A DNA stretch of 64,000 nucleotides from Heterocephalus glaber (lineage: Eukaryota; Chordata; Mammalia; Rodentia; Bathyergidae). Shown here in pieces: positions 11,625-22,943 of this stretch. Position 1 is the first letter of the stretch; every line of letters starts with the position of its first letter. The position numbers were made by a program, and so were the translations under genes. Location: NCBI RefSeq assembly GCF_000247695.1, contig NW_004624880.1:1943248-2007247 (forward strand). Reading direction: 5' to 3'. The notes beneath the pieces were generated by a model that had not been told where the DNA came from, ran no database searches, and saw only the letters and a list, made by a program, of their open reading frames with translations.

Positions 11625-11832
11625 ACAGGAAGGAGCCAGAAGAGAAACAGAGACAGAAAGATGGGATGGGGATGAGGGGCGGGAGGAAAGAAGGAAGAAG
11701 GGAAGAAAGAAGGAGGGAGAGGAATGGATGGAAGGAAAAAGAAGGGAGGAAGAGAGGGAAGACAGAAGAGAAAAGAAAATAAGGAAGAAGGGAAAAGAGA
11801 AGGAAAGAGTGAGAAGGAAGGAGGGAAAAACA
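11625..11832 (+). repeat. Polypurine (GGAA/GAAA-rich) tract
   Basis: About 200 bases are almost wholly A and G on the plus strand, with irregular GGAAGAAGG and GGAAAAAG units. Long open frames on both strands here are low-complexity artefacts of this tract. Confidence 0.9.
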
Positions 11833-12193
11833 AAACCATAAGCAGTAAGCAGGGACATTTTGAGGCTTTAAGCCTTTTGAGGACCCACTCCACATCATAA
11901 TAAACATGAAAATATGCCCTGTACTGAAAAATATTATAACACTTTTTTATCATTTTAATTCTGAAATTCAACCCAAGAATCATATCTTGTCAGGCACTGC
12001 ACATAATCAGGAACCCTTGCAATGTGGAAAAACTCACCCATAAATTGTATGTAAATATGTAAAAATATTGCAATCATCAATGAAAGGGACATGATACACC
12101 TTTGTAGATACATTTGTTAATGAATGAGGCACTTGCTCATTTCAATTGCACAAATTTCCTGTAAGTTGTGAAACCAATTAACACTTTGTAGCT

Positions 12194-12848
12194 CTACCTT
12201 ATTTCTAGGCCCCTCCCTTGAGCCTGGGAATAAACAGCTCGTTGCAAGCATTTGAATAGGTCTGCGAGGCTGAGCTGGGATGCTTGAGGTTGCCATGGAA
12301 ATGCTGTCAGCCACTTGCTCCTCCAGCCATCTTCACAAATCTGTGCATGGCAGCAGGCATTCGCTTCCACTGCAGAGTTAACTCCTCTCCCAGTGGCCTC
12401 TTCTGGAAACTCCCTCCCTGTTGGTGATCTGGCAGAGCTTCTGGGAGAAAGGGCAGCAGAGCTGAGTGACACTGAGCCACAAGCCGTGCTGCTGGAGGTG
12501 GTGAGCCTGGCAGCTCCTGCCCTGCTCATGCCGGGGCCCAGAGGGAGAGGTGCAGTGTGGTCACCAGTGAACGTTCTTCCCTCGGCCAACCTGAGCACAT
12601 TCCGGGCCCAGGCTGCAGTCAAAAACAACACTGAACAGTTGCTCTTTGCTTTTGAGGTTGTTATGACAGCGAGGAATTTGCAAATCAAATCAGACCTGGA
12701 GAAGAAGTCTGTCCTTGGCCCCAAAACTCTGTGGTTGCACACTGTTTGCCAAGGGCTGCTGCTGTCTCCCTCTGATACCTGCCAGATGGAAGGAGCTCCA
12801 GACCTGGAAGCTGGAAACATCCCAGTAGAAAGGTTATTTTCAGGCTAA
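12194..12848. other. Unique block with overlapping long open frames on both strands
   Basis: A plus frame (12,315-12,848, 177 codons) and a minus frame (12,194-12,820, 208 codons) coincide in moderately G+C-rich unique DNA. Neither shows a recognisable domain, and I see no splice or promoter context. Both may result from locally low stop density. A conserved regulatory element or lncRNA exon is possible but unproven. Confidence 0.35.
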
Positions 12849-12964
12849 ATGAAACTGCATTAGTTGGAATGTAGGTGTGATAGGCGAACATCTTGGCAAG
12901 AAAAGTTGGAAAATATTAAAATAGGTCCCAGCAAGAACCTCATCATCTTCTTGAAAAATCTTTG

Positions 12965-13195
12965 GTGTTTGTTTAGTGTTCTGTGGTTTGCTGAGCACAT
13001 TCCCATAAATTATCTAAATAGATCTTTGCATCTGCCTGATGAAGTGGTCAAAGTAGATATTATAATACTTGGCCATTAACAAGGACAACTAAATTCACTA
13101 AGAACACCATCAAGAATAAGAACAGCTAATAAACAGCAGAACTGAGGCTTGACCCCAGGCTTTCTGACTCAAAGTCTTGCTCTTTTAATTCTATC
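12965..13195 (+). mobile_element. MIR-family SINE relic
   Basis: GTTTGCTGAGCACATTCCC, CCTGATGAAGTGGTCAAAG, ACAGCAGAACTGAGGCTTG and CTGACTCAAAGTCTTGCTC follow the MIR layout. Confidence 0.6.
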
Positions 13196-14050
13196 CTGGT
13201 GATCTTTAAAAATGTAAAACAAATTACAACTGGTCTGGACAGTTGGAGAATTTTATTTTTTTTAAGAAAGTGACATTTTAGATGGATGATTTTATTGTAT
13301 AATACACACAACATAAAATTTAACATCTCAATCTTTTTTTCTTTTTATGGTGCTCAGGATCAAGCCTAAGGCCCCACAAATTCTAGGCTCCACCACTGAG
13401 CCACACCTCCAGTTTTAAGTGTACAGTTCAGAGGATTAAGTACATTCAAATTGTGCAACTATCACTACCACCCATCTCCAGAACTCTTTCATCTTTCCAA
13501 AGTGAAACTCTGTCCCCATTAAACACTATCTCTTCCCAAACCTCTCCTCTCAGTCTCTGAAAGCCACCATTGTACTTTCTGTCTCTATCAATTTGATTAC
13601 TCTATGTACTTCATGGAAGTGGGATCATACAGTATTTGTCCTTTTGTAACCAGCTTACGTCACTTAGCATGGTGTCTTCAAGGTTCATCCATGTTGTAGA
13701 ATGTGTCAGAGTTTCTTTTTAATTCTAAATAATATTCCATTGTATGGATATGGACATTTTGTTTATCCATTTATTCCTTAGTGGACACTTAAGTTTCTTC
13801 TACTTTTTGGCTATTGTGAATAATGTTGTTGTGAAGATCAGTGTACAAATATCTCTTTAAGACCCTGTTTTCAGTACTTTTGGGTAGGTACCCAGAAGTA
13901 GAACTACTGAATCAAATTAGTTTAATTTTTTATTTTTATTGTTTTAGAAGCTGCCATATTGTTTTCTATTGTGGCTGCACCATTTCACATTCCCACCTAT
14001 AGTCCACAGGGGTCTCAATTTCACCAAAACTTCTTATATTTTCTCTCTAT
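13196..14050 (-). mobile_element. Old L1 3' end with nested ID SINE
   Basis: On the minus strand the order is that of L1 ORF2 C-terminus and 3' UTR. Plus-strand phrases include TAATATTCCATTGTATGGAT, TTTTGGCTATTGTGAATAAT and TGGCTGCACCATTTCACAT. The frame is decayed. An ID copy at 13,334-13,413 interrupts the 3' UTR part. Confidence 0.75.
13334..13413 (-). mobile_element. ID-like SINE, degenerate
   Basis: TTTTTTTCTTTTTATGGTGC, AAGGCCCCACAAATTCTAGG and CCACTGAGCCACACCTCCAG are the complement of an ID body. Confidence 0.75.
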
Positions 14051-14401
14051 ATTTATATACATCTTTGCCATCCTGCTGGGCACATAGAAGGATGATCTTT
14101 GAGTACACAGTTGCTCAGGTTGATTTAACTGGAGGGATTAGAGAATGGTCCTAATGAAACCAGGTTAGTTTCCACAACAACGTGCTAACCCCAAGCCCAG
14201 CCAGAAACCTCACAAAGGCATTTCAGTGGCCACCAGACTCCCAGATGACGTGAGCTAGCTCATGACTTGCTCCTAGGGGTAAGGGACACAAAGTACAGAT
14301 TCTGGTCAAAGAAATTTCATGTGTCTGCCTAATGAACATGAATTCATCATACAGGTGCTTCTTATCAAAGTACAGCCCCCCACCACTTCAAAAAAAAAAA
14401 A

Positions 14402-14510
14402 GGGCTGGAAATTTAACTCAGTGGAGTCGCCACCTGCCTCACAGATGCAAGGTCTTGAGTTTGATCCCTGGTACCAAAATAAATAAATAATAAATAAATA
14501 AAAAGAAAAG
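14402..14510 (+). mobile_element. ID-like SINE
   Basis: GGCTGGAAATTTAACTCAGT, CCTGCCTCACAGATGCAAGG and TTTGATCCCTGGTACCAAAA, with an AAAT-repeat tail. Confidence 0.9.
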
Positions 14511-14883
14511 CACAGCCCCCTCCTGATTAGAGGGCACACGCATATGCATATACAGGTCAGCAAGGGAGTCTACATGGGTGAAGGTGGGGCTGCAGAGCTG
14601 CAAGAAGGATGATGTGGTCAGAGGGGTTGGCAGTGCCCTTCCCAAGCAGCTCTGGGATCTTAGAAGTCACTTCACTTCATGTCTGTGAACCTTCTTCTTT
14701 ATTTTATTTTACTGTATTTTATTTTTTAGTACCAGGGATCCCTGCCCCTCCTTATTTATTTTTTATCCCCTACCCCCCACTTCAGAGAGACAAGTTAGAG
14801 TGGATCTTTAAAAGACTTCACAAGATGTAATCTCCAGAGTTATAATTGCATCACATGGAAAGAACATTTGAATTCCTATCATT

Positions 14884-14985
14884 GGGCCAGGGATTTAGCT
14901 CAGTGGTGCCACTGCCTGCCTCACAAGCACAAGGTCCCAAGTTCGATACCCGGTACCAAAAATAAATAAATACATAAAAATAAAT
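14884..14985 (+). mobile_element. ID-like SINE
   Basis: GGGCCAGGGATTTAGCTCAG through AAGTTCGATACCCGGTACC and an AAAT-rich tail. TGAATTCCTATCAT before it and AAATTCCTATCAT after it form the target-site duplication. Confidence 0.93.
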
Positions 14986-15734
14986 TCCTATCATGTGGTT
15001 TGGGGTAGTGAGTTCTGGGAACTGCATTGGAATCTCCAAGCCTGGAGTTCAAGTCTTACTCACATCAAACAGTCCCTCTTCCAGGAAACAGTCCCTGACC
15101 CTGAACAGGAGGAAGCACATCCTTCCTTTAAATTCCATGACATTCCACCTGTACCTTTCTAAGAAATTCCATAACATTCCACCTATGCCTTCTTAGGAGC
15201 AAAGACCATGTTTAAAATTTTAGGTTTCTGGCCTCTTGAGAGAATAGTATATCCCTACCCCAACTGGATACTCTTTAAGTGGCAAAATCTGGTTCTGGTT
15301 TGCACAAGGTATAAAGCAAATGCTCACGAAAAGCTCCCAGTAGATGTCTCTTGTGTGTTACTCATTGCCTGGAACTGTACACTTGGCCTTAGCTGGGGGC
15401 AAAGGAGACTGGAAAGTGAACATTTCTCTTCAGCCTCTTTGGTGGTCATCAGCAATAATGGGTGCTGGGAACAGGGCTGGAGAGCCAGTGAGCAGTGTCT
15501 ACCCAACCTCTTCCTGGGCTGGGCACGCCCTCTGGGAAGTCAGGGGAGAGGCCTGCCCTGAGTTCTGGGCCCAGGTCCTCTTTCCTCCATGTATCTGGCT
15601 GTGTCTCTCATGTGTCCTCACCATGGACTGACTGATTCTCTACTGCAACTGAACAAAATGAAATACAGAGAAGAATAATGGACTCCAATGATGGACTCCA
15701 TTTCCTCCAATTTACACTCCTAGTCATGTGTATC

Positions 15735-15893
15735 TCACATTCATAAGGAATTTAAAAATTTACAAGACACTAGTATCCTTATTTTTTTTCATGTAAATAA
15801 CTGAGCCTCAGAGAAGTTCATCATTTGCTCAAGGTGACTGAATAGATGATGGTGCCTGGAGGGCTCCGTGCTCACCTCCTGACTTGAATCCTG
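15735..15893 (+). mobile_element. MIR-family SINE relic
   Basis: AACTGAGCCTCAGAGAAGTT, TTTGCTCAAGGTGACTGAAT and CTTGAATCCTGGGTC match the MIR core and 3' half. Confidence 0.6.
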
Positions 15894-15894
15894 G

Positions 15895-16231
15895 GTCTTA
15901 GTCATTTCCTTGTCACTGAGGCACAATACCCAACACTCACAAGTTAAAGGAGGAATGGCTTATTTTGGCTCACAGTTTGTAGAGGTTTGAGTCCATAGCT
16001 GGCTGGCTCTAAGGCAGGGTGGCATGGCAGAAAGGCATAGCAGATGGGAACCAGAGATCAAAGGGAGACGCCAGGGAGGGAGACACACCTTTCCAGGCCA
16101 GGGCCCCCATGATCCATCTTCTCCAAACAGACCCAGCCTCCTAATAGCCAGTCTGCTGCTCTGCTCCCCATAATGCAATCACCTTCCAAACACATGCAGC
16201 TTTGGGGCCATTTCAGATCTAAAACATAACA
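15895..16231 (-). mobile_element. MaLR-type LTR, internally shortened
   Basis: GTCTTAGTCATTTCCTTGTC, then GAATGGCTTATTTTGGCTCA and a right edge TTCAGATCTAAAACATAACA. It is shorter than the copies at 1.4, 41.5 and 62.3 kb. Confidence 0.75.
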
Positions 16232-16752
16232 CCTTGATTCAGGCTACAGTTGTCTGTACCTCCCCCCACCTCCTGGGAGCTGTATCATTAGGTAAGATGC
16301 AAGAGGCTACATGATAATGGCTGGAATTTGTGTCACATGTTTCTCTGTGTGTAGTGGATGGGGAGGGGGGTTTATTCCTCCTCCTCTCCCATCCTTTGAG
16401 CCTGGCCCCCACAAACATCACTCTTGTCATTGAGCAGCTGCATGCAGCTGCTGACAGCCTGCAGCATCCCAGCCACAAACTACATGAGCTCCCCACAGGC
16501 AGGACAGCGGGGACCTATTCAAGCTTGACATGCTCTGTATTGTCCTCAGTTTTGTTCTATGGTTTCAATTTAGCCTCATCCATTACTAGAAAAAAAAAAA
16601 AATCCTAGCTCTTCCCTGGGCCTTATCACACTTGTTAGACACTGAAGTTTTCTATTCTCATTCCTAACCTTTTACAAAAAGGCAGGACCATTCACCATTC
16701 TGTACTTTTATTGTCATTTTAAAGTATACTCCTACTTACAAAGAACAAATTT

Positions 16753-16850
16753 AGCCGGGCGTACTGGTGCACACATGTCATTCCAGCATTCTGGATGCTG
16801 AGGCAGGAGGATCACTGCAAGTTCAAGGCCAGCCTGGGTTGCATAGTGAT
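16753..16850 (+). mobile_element. B1 SINE, 3' truncated
   Basis: AGCCGGGCGTACTGGTGCAC, GAGGCAGGAGGATCACTGCA and AAGGCCAGCCTGGGTTGCAT. The second copy of the internal duplication and the tail are missing. Confidence 0.8.
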
Positions 16851-17384
16851 AATTGTCTGCACTCTGGAAAGAGAAAGAGGTCGGTCACTGGGCAGCCAGG
16901 TTTCAAGTTGGGCTCTGTGTCTACCTGGAGGGTGACCCTGAGGTAGCACATCCCTCCCTGGGTGGGCCTCTGTAAAACGAGGAGTCGGAGCAGAAGGAAC
17001 TCTAAGCATCCACCCAGATTGGTAGTAGAGACAGCAGCTGCACAGAGGTGGAATGAAGGCAGATTTAGGAGCTGGAATGCATTTTTTGGCTTCAATGCAT
17101 GAAAAGTCCAGGAGAGCTCCCTGCTAGCTGGAACAGCACATTGCCACTCCCTAGCTAGGAAAAGTAACTATTTCTGTCTTCTGGTTTGGTGATTTCTATT
17201 CTCTGCCAGGTGCCTACATGGCAACAAAGGGAAATTTGATGCTGGGATCATAGAAAAATTACATAGGTCACTGTTTGGATGCAAACTGAAGCCAGGTATG
17301 AATCTTGTCACTCACCTCATTGCTTCTCTTTGGGGAGAGGTCACTCAGGAATCACTGCAGGTCTGTGGGAGAGAGCACTAAACT

Positions 17385-17530
17385 TGGAGTCAGACGAGGA
17401 TTCTTGGAGCTTCCATGTCATCAGCCAGCTGTGTGGCCTAGGCACGTTGTTTGTTCCCCTCTGAGCTGGTGTCCTTTTCAGTAAAATGAGAAAGTTAGGT
17501 TAGATGCCTCTGATATGCCTTTCAATGGAA
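17385..17530 (+). mobile_element. MIR-family SINE relic
   Basis: GAGTCAGACGAGGATTCTTG, AGCTGTGTGGCCTAGGCACG and CAGTAAAATGAGAAAGTTAG match MIRb. Confidence 0.65.
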
Positions 17531-17884
17531 TAATCTGAAATTTAGTGCTGAATAGTATTCCTGACTCATTTGGCTCCCTCATGCCAGCTTGTCCTGTGTA
17601 TAATTCTGAGGATCATAAATCAAAGAAAAACCTCCTTTTGATCTCAGCTGAAATGGGGAACGATGCGAGGAAAGGGGATAGGACCACTCTTTGCTATTCC
17701 TTTTGTTGTGTGTTTCTTAGGCAGTCACTAGAAGTCCATTTTCCTCTCAAGAAAGGAGAGGCTACCTTCCTCTTCTTTGACAGGGAAACAGACCCTCTGC
17801 CGAACTAATTCATTTCAATGTATCCTGGAGGTAGAATGCATGGTGTTGCATTAATTCGGTGGGAAGAGAAAAGGGAGCTGGCGT

Positions 17885-18080
17885 GCCGAGCATCAGTGTG
17901 CCTTATGCCAGGAGCTTTCCTTTTATAGTCTCCTGCAATCCTCTCAACGCCAGATGAAAAACCTTACAGATGTGATAGGCTAAGAGTGGTTAAGAAACAT
18001 GGCCAAGTTAGGCACAGTCAGGAGGGGAGCTGGAATTAAAATCAGCCTGTCTTTCTCTAAGCCTGGACTGCTTCTTTGAG
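17885..18080 (+). mobile_element. MIR-family SINE relic
   Basis: TTATGCCAGGAGCTTTCC, TAGTCTCCTGCAATCCTCTC and GGTTAAGAAACATGGCCAAG follow the MIR consensus order. Confidence 0.65.
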
Positions 18081-18784
18081 GGTGTTATAGGACTTGAAAG
18101 TAGGATGTGGGAGGAACTGAAAAAGCCCACAGCTGGCTGACTTCAGAGAAGAAGGTGGAATGTGGAGCAAAGACTCCTGCTTCACTCCCGAGACTCCACG
18201 GCCATACGAACCTTCTCTGTGGCTCCTCTTGGCTTTTGAGGCCCCTCAAACCCTCGCTAGGTAGAGAGGCAGGCTTGTGTATCCTGGGTGCAAGTAGGCA
18301 GATGGGGGATGAGATTTTCTCTTCACCAACAAATGTTCTAAATGAAACACCAGCCTTGCAATGTTCCTGCCTCCTCAGCTGACCTTGTAGGTCACAGCTG
18401 GGTACCGTGCCCACATGAGGTATGGATAGAACAGGTCCTGATCACTCTCACTTCTTTCCCTCTCCCTGGCCCTTTGGGGAGGGAACAGCTGCTTCTGCTA
18501 CCATGAGGAGAACGACTCCTTCCTAGTCTCCACTAGTACACAGGGGCTTCAGACAGCGCCAACAAAAACTGTCCAGGCATGACCTCGAAAGCCAGCTGGG
18601 GCCTCTTACTGTCCAGCCACAAAAAGAAACAACATACTGAATAGCCAAGTTGAAAAGTAGCCTTGCAGGAGAGGAAAGAATATATAAAGATAACCTTGTT
18701 TTAATAGAAAAGGGAAATGAGACTGAAATTGGCTCTTTTTACCTCAGGGAATGAAATCCTAGGAACTCCACTTAGTTTTAGATG

Positions 18785-18920
18785 GAACAAATATTTACCA
18801 AGTCTTGTATGTGTTAGACACTGCAGTGGGTGCCCTCATTATAAATTTATTTCTTCTTCATAGCAATGGTAGGCAGAGGAAAGGAAGGTTTGGTGAAGTC
18901 AAAGAACTTCATCATAGCCA
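18785..18920 (+). mobile_element. MIR-family SINE relic
   Basis: AACAAATATTTACCAAGTCT, GTTAGACACTGCAGTGGGTG and the gap-separated AAGGTTTGGTGAAGTCAAAG. Confidence 0.5.
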
Positions 18921-19407
18921 CTGAGAGCCCAAACTTCCTGCCACCTATCCCAGAACTCTTTGCATCAGCCACAGCTGCCTGCTCCTAAATGTCCCACAAG
19001 CTTGTATCTTCATCTGTGAGGGTGGGGTACAGGTGGATACAGACCCCAAAAGGATTAAATACACAGTCCAGTGTTCCCTGGTGTCAGGTGAGAGGGGAGA
19101 AGAGCAGAGGTGTCCATCTTCGTCCTGATTTACACACCCTTTCTCCTGGGCTGCTGTCTCTGACATCTCCTGTGCTAGGCGGAGTCTCTTTCTCATCAAC
19201 ACAGCCCTCTGCACTTTCTCACTCCATGACTGCTTGTTATGTTCATCTCCCCTGATTTACCACAAGCTTGTGGAGAGCAAGGACTTTTCTTTGGCCAGCA
19301 TTGATTTTTCAGTGCTTGATATGTAGTAAGTACCTCACAAAATGCTCTACCATTGAGCTACACATTCAGTTCTGAATTATGAATTGAAAGAAAAAAACCC
19401 CAGAAAG

Positions 19408-19438
19408 ATGGATGGGTAGATGGATGGATGGATGGGAT
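19408..19438 (+). repeat. (GATG)n microsatellite
   Basis: Short tandem GATG/GGAT units, slightly interrupted. Confidence 0.85.
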
Positions 19439-19567
19439 TGTGGTTTATCATTCTCTCAAAATTACAGTGTCTCAAAGTAATTGAGTGATTTATCTTTCTC
19501 TTCCTGACAAGTTAACTTACCTGACTTCTCAAGTTTGTCAGCAATCCAATCAAAAGACAGTGAGATT

Positions 19568-19640
19568 GCTGGGGATTTAGCTCAGTGGTTCCGGCTCCTG
19601 CCTTGCAAGCACAAGGTCCCTAGTTCGATCCCGGGCACCA
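19568..19640 (+). mobile_element. ID-like SINE, no clear tail
   Basis: GCTGGGGATTTAGCTCAGTG through CTAGTTCGATCCCGGGCACC. The poly(A) tail has been lost or replaced. Confidence 0.88.
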
Positions 19641-19772
19641 ATAGGTTTGAATCTTTTTACTTTACATCCTGCCTTACTCATTTATTCATCATGGGGTAGG
19701 ATGCAATTTACTTAATTCTTTGAACCTTCATCTTTTCGTTGTAATTGATATTATGAGGCTTACTACTAGGGT

Positions 19773-20173
19773 TGATATCTAGATGGCCCCCCCAAATTCT
19801 CATACACTAATAAGTGGGGCTTTTGGAGGTAACTGGATCATGAGGGAGTGATACTTATTGGTGGATTACTCCACCAATGATGAGTTTATAGCTAAACGTG
19901 ATGTGATGCTGGGAGGTGAAGCTTGGTGGGAGGAGGTGACCACACTGGGGTGTGGTCTGTGGTCTATCTCCCTCCCTTCTCCCTTGATCTCTCTTTCTCT
20001 CTGTTTTCTCCTGCCTAGCCATGAGCTCTTTCTTCTCTGTCATGCTGCCCTGCCTTGGAACCAATGGTCCGCAGACTGAAATCTCTACAAACTGTGAGCC
20101 AAAATAAAACTTTCCTCCTTAGAGCTGTGGATGTCAGGTATTATGTCTCAGTGACAAGAAAGTAACTAAGACA
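19773..20173 (+). mobile_element. MaLR-type solo LTR, plus orientation
   Basis: TGATATCTAGATGGCC at the left, AAGTGGGGCTTTTGGAGGTA near the start, CCAAAATAAAACTTTCC (poly(A) signal) near the end and AAGTAACTAAGACA at the right. This is the sense form of the LTR seen inverted elsewhere. CTTAC occurs on both sides a few bases out, so the exact edge may shift. Confidence 0.8.
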
Positions 20174-20318
20174 CTTACTAACAGGAAGGAAAGAAATGGT
20201 TGCTATTAATTTTAGCATATATAACAATATATTAGATCTCTCACACTCATCTTTGGTGTCTTTTTTGTTTTCCCTTCCTTTCCACCCACAGTGACAGATT
20301 CCTAACCCTTTCTAATCT

Positions 20319-20488
20319 TTTTTCTTTTTCTTTTTCTTTTTTTTTTGGATTTTTAACTGGGTCTCTCTGTGTAGTTCAGGCTGGCCTTGAACTCACTAGG
20401 TAATCCAGGCTGGCCTCGAACTTGCAGCAATCCTCCTGCCTCAGCCTCTGAGTACTGAGATTACAGGCATGCACCACCATGCCTGGCG
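20319..20488 (-). mobile_element. B1 SINE with internal duplication
   Basis: T-rich start, then TGTGTAGTTCAGGCTGGCCT, AGGTAATCCAGGCTGGCCTC and GATTACAGGCATGCACCACC. Confidence 0.9.
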
Positions 20489-20903
20489 CTAATCTTTCTT
20501 CCAAAAGTCTTCTATGCTTTGCCACCCTCCTCTTCTCTGCCCACTGAATGCAATAGGCTCTAACCAGTTCCTCTGCTCCAGGTTTCCCCTTCTAATACAT
20601 CATCTCCAAATGCTGGCTCAGGATTTTTAGAGGACAGATTTAGGATGGCACTCTGGCACCCCAGAGAGTGGAGAGGATAAGGACAGGAGAATGGAGAGGA
20701 GTCTTGATGCAGCATATGCATCTATCACTTTACACAAGGCTGCTTCGTGTCAATTGTCCAGATTAAAGTGTGGGGTGGGAAGATGGATGGATAGGAAAAG
20801 GATGCTAAGTTCACCACAGACCAGCGCTTTGTGGTTACCTCTAAGCAGAAGCCGCCAATTTATACTTCCAGTGGTCCTCATTATGACGCTTTTTTATTAA
20901 CAT

Positions 20904-20985
20904 TTTTTTTTTGGTACCAGGGATTGAACTCCAGACCTTGCTCTTGTGAGGCAGGCAGCTGCACCACTGAGCTAAATCCCCAGCC
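20904..20985 (-). mobile_element. ID-like SINE
   Basis: T run, GGTACCAGGGATTGAACTCC and CACTGAGCTAAATCCCCAGC. ATTAACATTTTTT / ATTAACTTTTTTC flank it as an imperfect duplication. Confidence 0.92.
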
Positions 20986-20989
20986 ATAT

Positions 20990-22479
20990 TAACTTTTTTC
21001 TTGCTGAGAACCTGCCGAACAATTTCCAGAGTCCTTTGTCTCCCATTCAGAATCCTTTAAAATTTTGCTTCCAGCCCCTGTCCCAGGGCCCTTGCCAGGC
21101 CTTATCTGATGAAATTCTGTTCAGCCCCATGGCCTGGCTTCAGCACTGATTTTCAACTAGTGCAGCCCAAGGCGTACCTACCTTCCCTGGAATCCTCACT
21201 GTTTCTTATTGTTAGGGTCATTAATTGTGGCAATTAACTGTGAAACTTTCTTGTGCTGTTGCTGAACCGTTTCACCTGTCAAATGTTTTCTCTCCCACTG
21301 GCCTGGAGGTCTCTTGGGAGTCAGGGCTGTTACCTACCTTTCTGGATTCCCTAAGGCACTCAGCACAAGCTCTGTGGAAGCAGTGCAGATGGGCAGTGGC
21401 TTGCTGACTTACAAACCACCCCTGAATCAGAAACAAGGCTTTGGATTTGGGAGTAGTTATCCCTTAAGGCCCAAAGACCATAAGAAGCAGTTAGGGAAGG
21501 CTGAATGCTGAGTTCAGGCTGTGGCAACTCTGCAGCTGATGGGGCCTCAGGCCCTGCCCTTGCCTACGCTTCTGGCTGACCTTGCAGGAGAGGAGTTCCA
21601 TACCTTCTCAGCCTCTGCATTCTTCATCTGGGACTGGTTTTTATTGCCACCGGGAAAGACTAAGCCCATTAGAGAGGACGAAGGGATGGCAACCTCCAGG
21701 CTGGGCCAGGCTGAAGGTGGCCACAGCATCCTCAGCCAGCCCTGCCCCTGTGGGACATCCAGAGACAGGCCCGGAGAGTGCAGGGGCCTGAGCGTGGCCC
21801 GCCCTCCTGGCCCTTTCCTTCTCTGCCCCTCTCCCCGAGGAGCAGCAGCTTGGTCCTCAAGGACAGATCCCCAAAGGCCGACCTCGACCTCGGGGGATCT
21901 CCAGTCTTCTGCCCGTGCTGACCTCCGGGGCGGGCCCTCCTGCCTTCTTCGTCTCCCAGAGGGAGTGATGCATATTTTGCCAGGGCCCCGTGCAGTGCGC
22001 TTGTTCCAATAGTTCCTCACAGCCCCACTTTGGGCTAGGAGAGCAACGGCTAGCTCAGCTCTGCCCTGTTCTGAGGGTCAGCTGCTGTATAGACTGACAG
22101 TAGAAGGAGCAAATGCAAAAGGCCATGCAAGCCAGGTGAAGTATGACTGAGGTGCCAAAATAGGCGGCTAGTCAGAAAAGCAGCGACCTAACTGGCTGGC
22201 AACCTTCTGCAGGGCCTGTTTGCACACATAACTGTCTATGTGGCCTGTCTGGTCGCCTCAGACTGACGGGACGGGACAGGGAGGGGAAGGAGAGGCCGGA
22301 GGAGGCGAGAAAGGAGAAGCAAGAATAAATGAGAAAACTGGAAAGGAGGGAGACGCGGGGCTGGCTTGTGAGGGAAATGGAATCAGAGATGTGATCGAGG
22401 GGGAAAAGATGCAAGCGAGAACGTGGAGAGGAGGACGAAGTGAGAATGGAGAACTGACAGGCCTCATCTGTGCCTCAGC
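20990..22479. other. Unique promoter-proximal sequence
   Basis: No repeats recognised. G+C rises toward the CpG island, with a block at 21,520-22,020 open on both strands (163 and 157 codons) and a GA-rich block at 22,260-22,460. Proximal regulatory DNA is the simplest reading; no exon is supported. Confidence 0.4.
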
Positions 22480-22943
22480 TCTCGGCCCAAGCGTTGTGGA
22501 TTCCTGGTTACACGTTGTCAGTCCCACGCCGAGCGCGCTCGCAGCCAAGCTGCCGGGTACGGCCCTGGCCCTGCCTCCGGCTCGGGGTAGAGCCCAGCCC
22601 GGGCCATCTCCCGCCTCTGCCCGCCGCCCAGCAGCCCCAACAGCTCACCCCTAAGGCGAGGAGGAGGGAGCCGGCGAGGGAGGGAGGCGGAGGGAGGGGC
22701 TGCGGTAGGAGGCGACCATGTGGTTCCAGCTCAATTTTTTTTTCCTCTCTTTCTCCACTCGTTTTTCTTTCCAAACAGGGAAAAGTGTTCCGTGAAGCCT
22801 TAGCGCCTTTCCGCCTAGCCTTTTCCTCCCTGACCCGGGTCGCGACTCCGATTCCGGCGCAGGCTGGTAGGGCGCGCACTAGGAGCCCCGCAGTGCCCGG
22901 GAGCGCAGGGGGCGAGGCGCGAGGCCGGCTCCCGCGCCCGCAC

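Larger units (their letters stand above)
1..22700. other. Upstream intergenic region, repeat-rich
   Basis: No exon with convincing coding structure is visible here. The open frames are short and often occur on both strands at the same place. The content is SINEs, MaLR LTRs, an ERV-like remnant, L1, L2 and MIR relics, plus unique DNA. If the exon at 23,071 is CLMP, this is the flank upstream of its promoter. The right boundary is approximate because the transcription start site cannot be fixed from sequence. Confidence 0.6.

Noticed and set aside
11554..11983. Lys/Glu-rich plus frame and Phe/Ser/Pro-rich minus frames up to 136 codons
   Set aside because: Direct products of the polypurine tract; low-complexity translation only.
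19568..19640. tRNA-like sequence with A and B boxes, as at many other sites in the window
   Set aside because: These are ID SINE bodies. They lack a proper anticodon arm and acceptor pairing and occur in dozens of scattered copies with A-rich tails.
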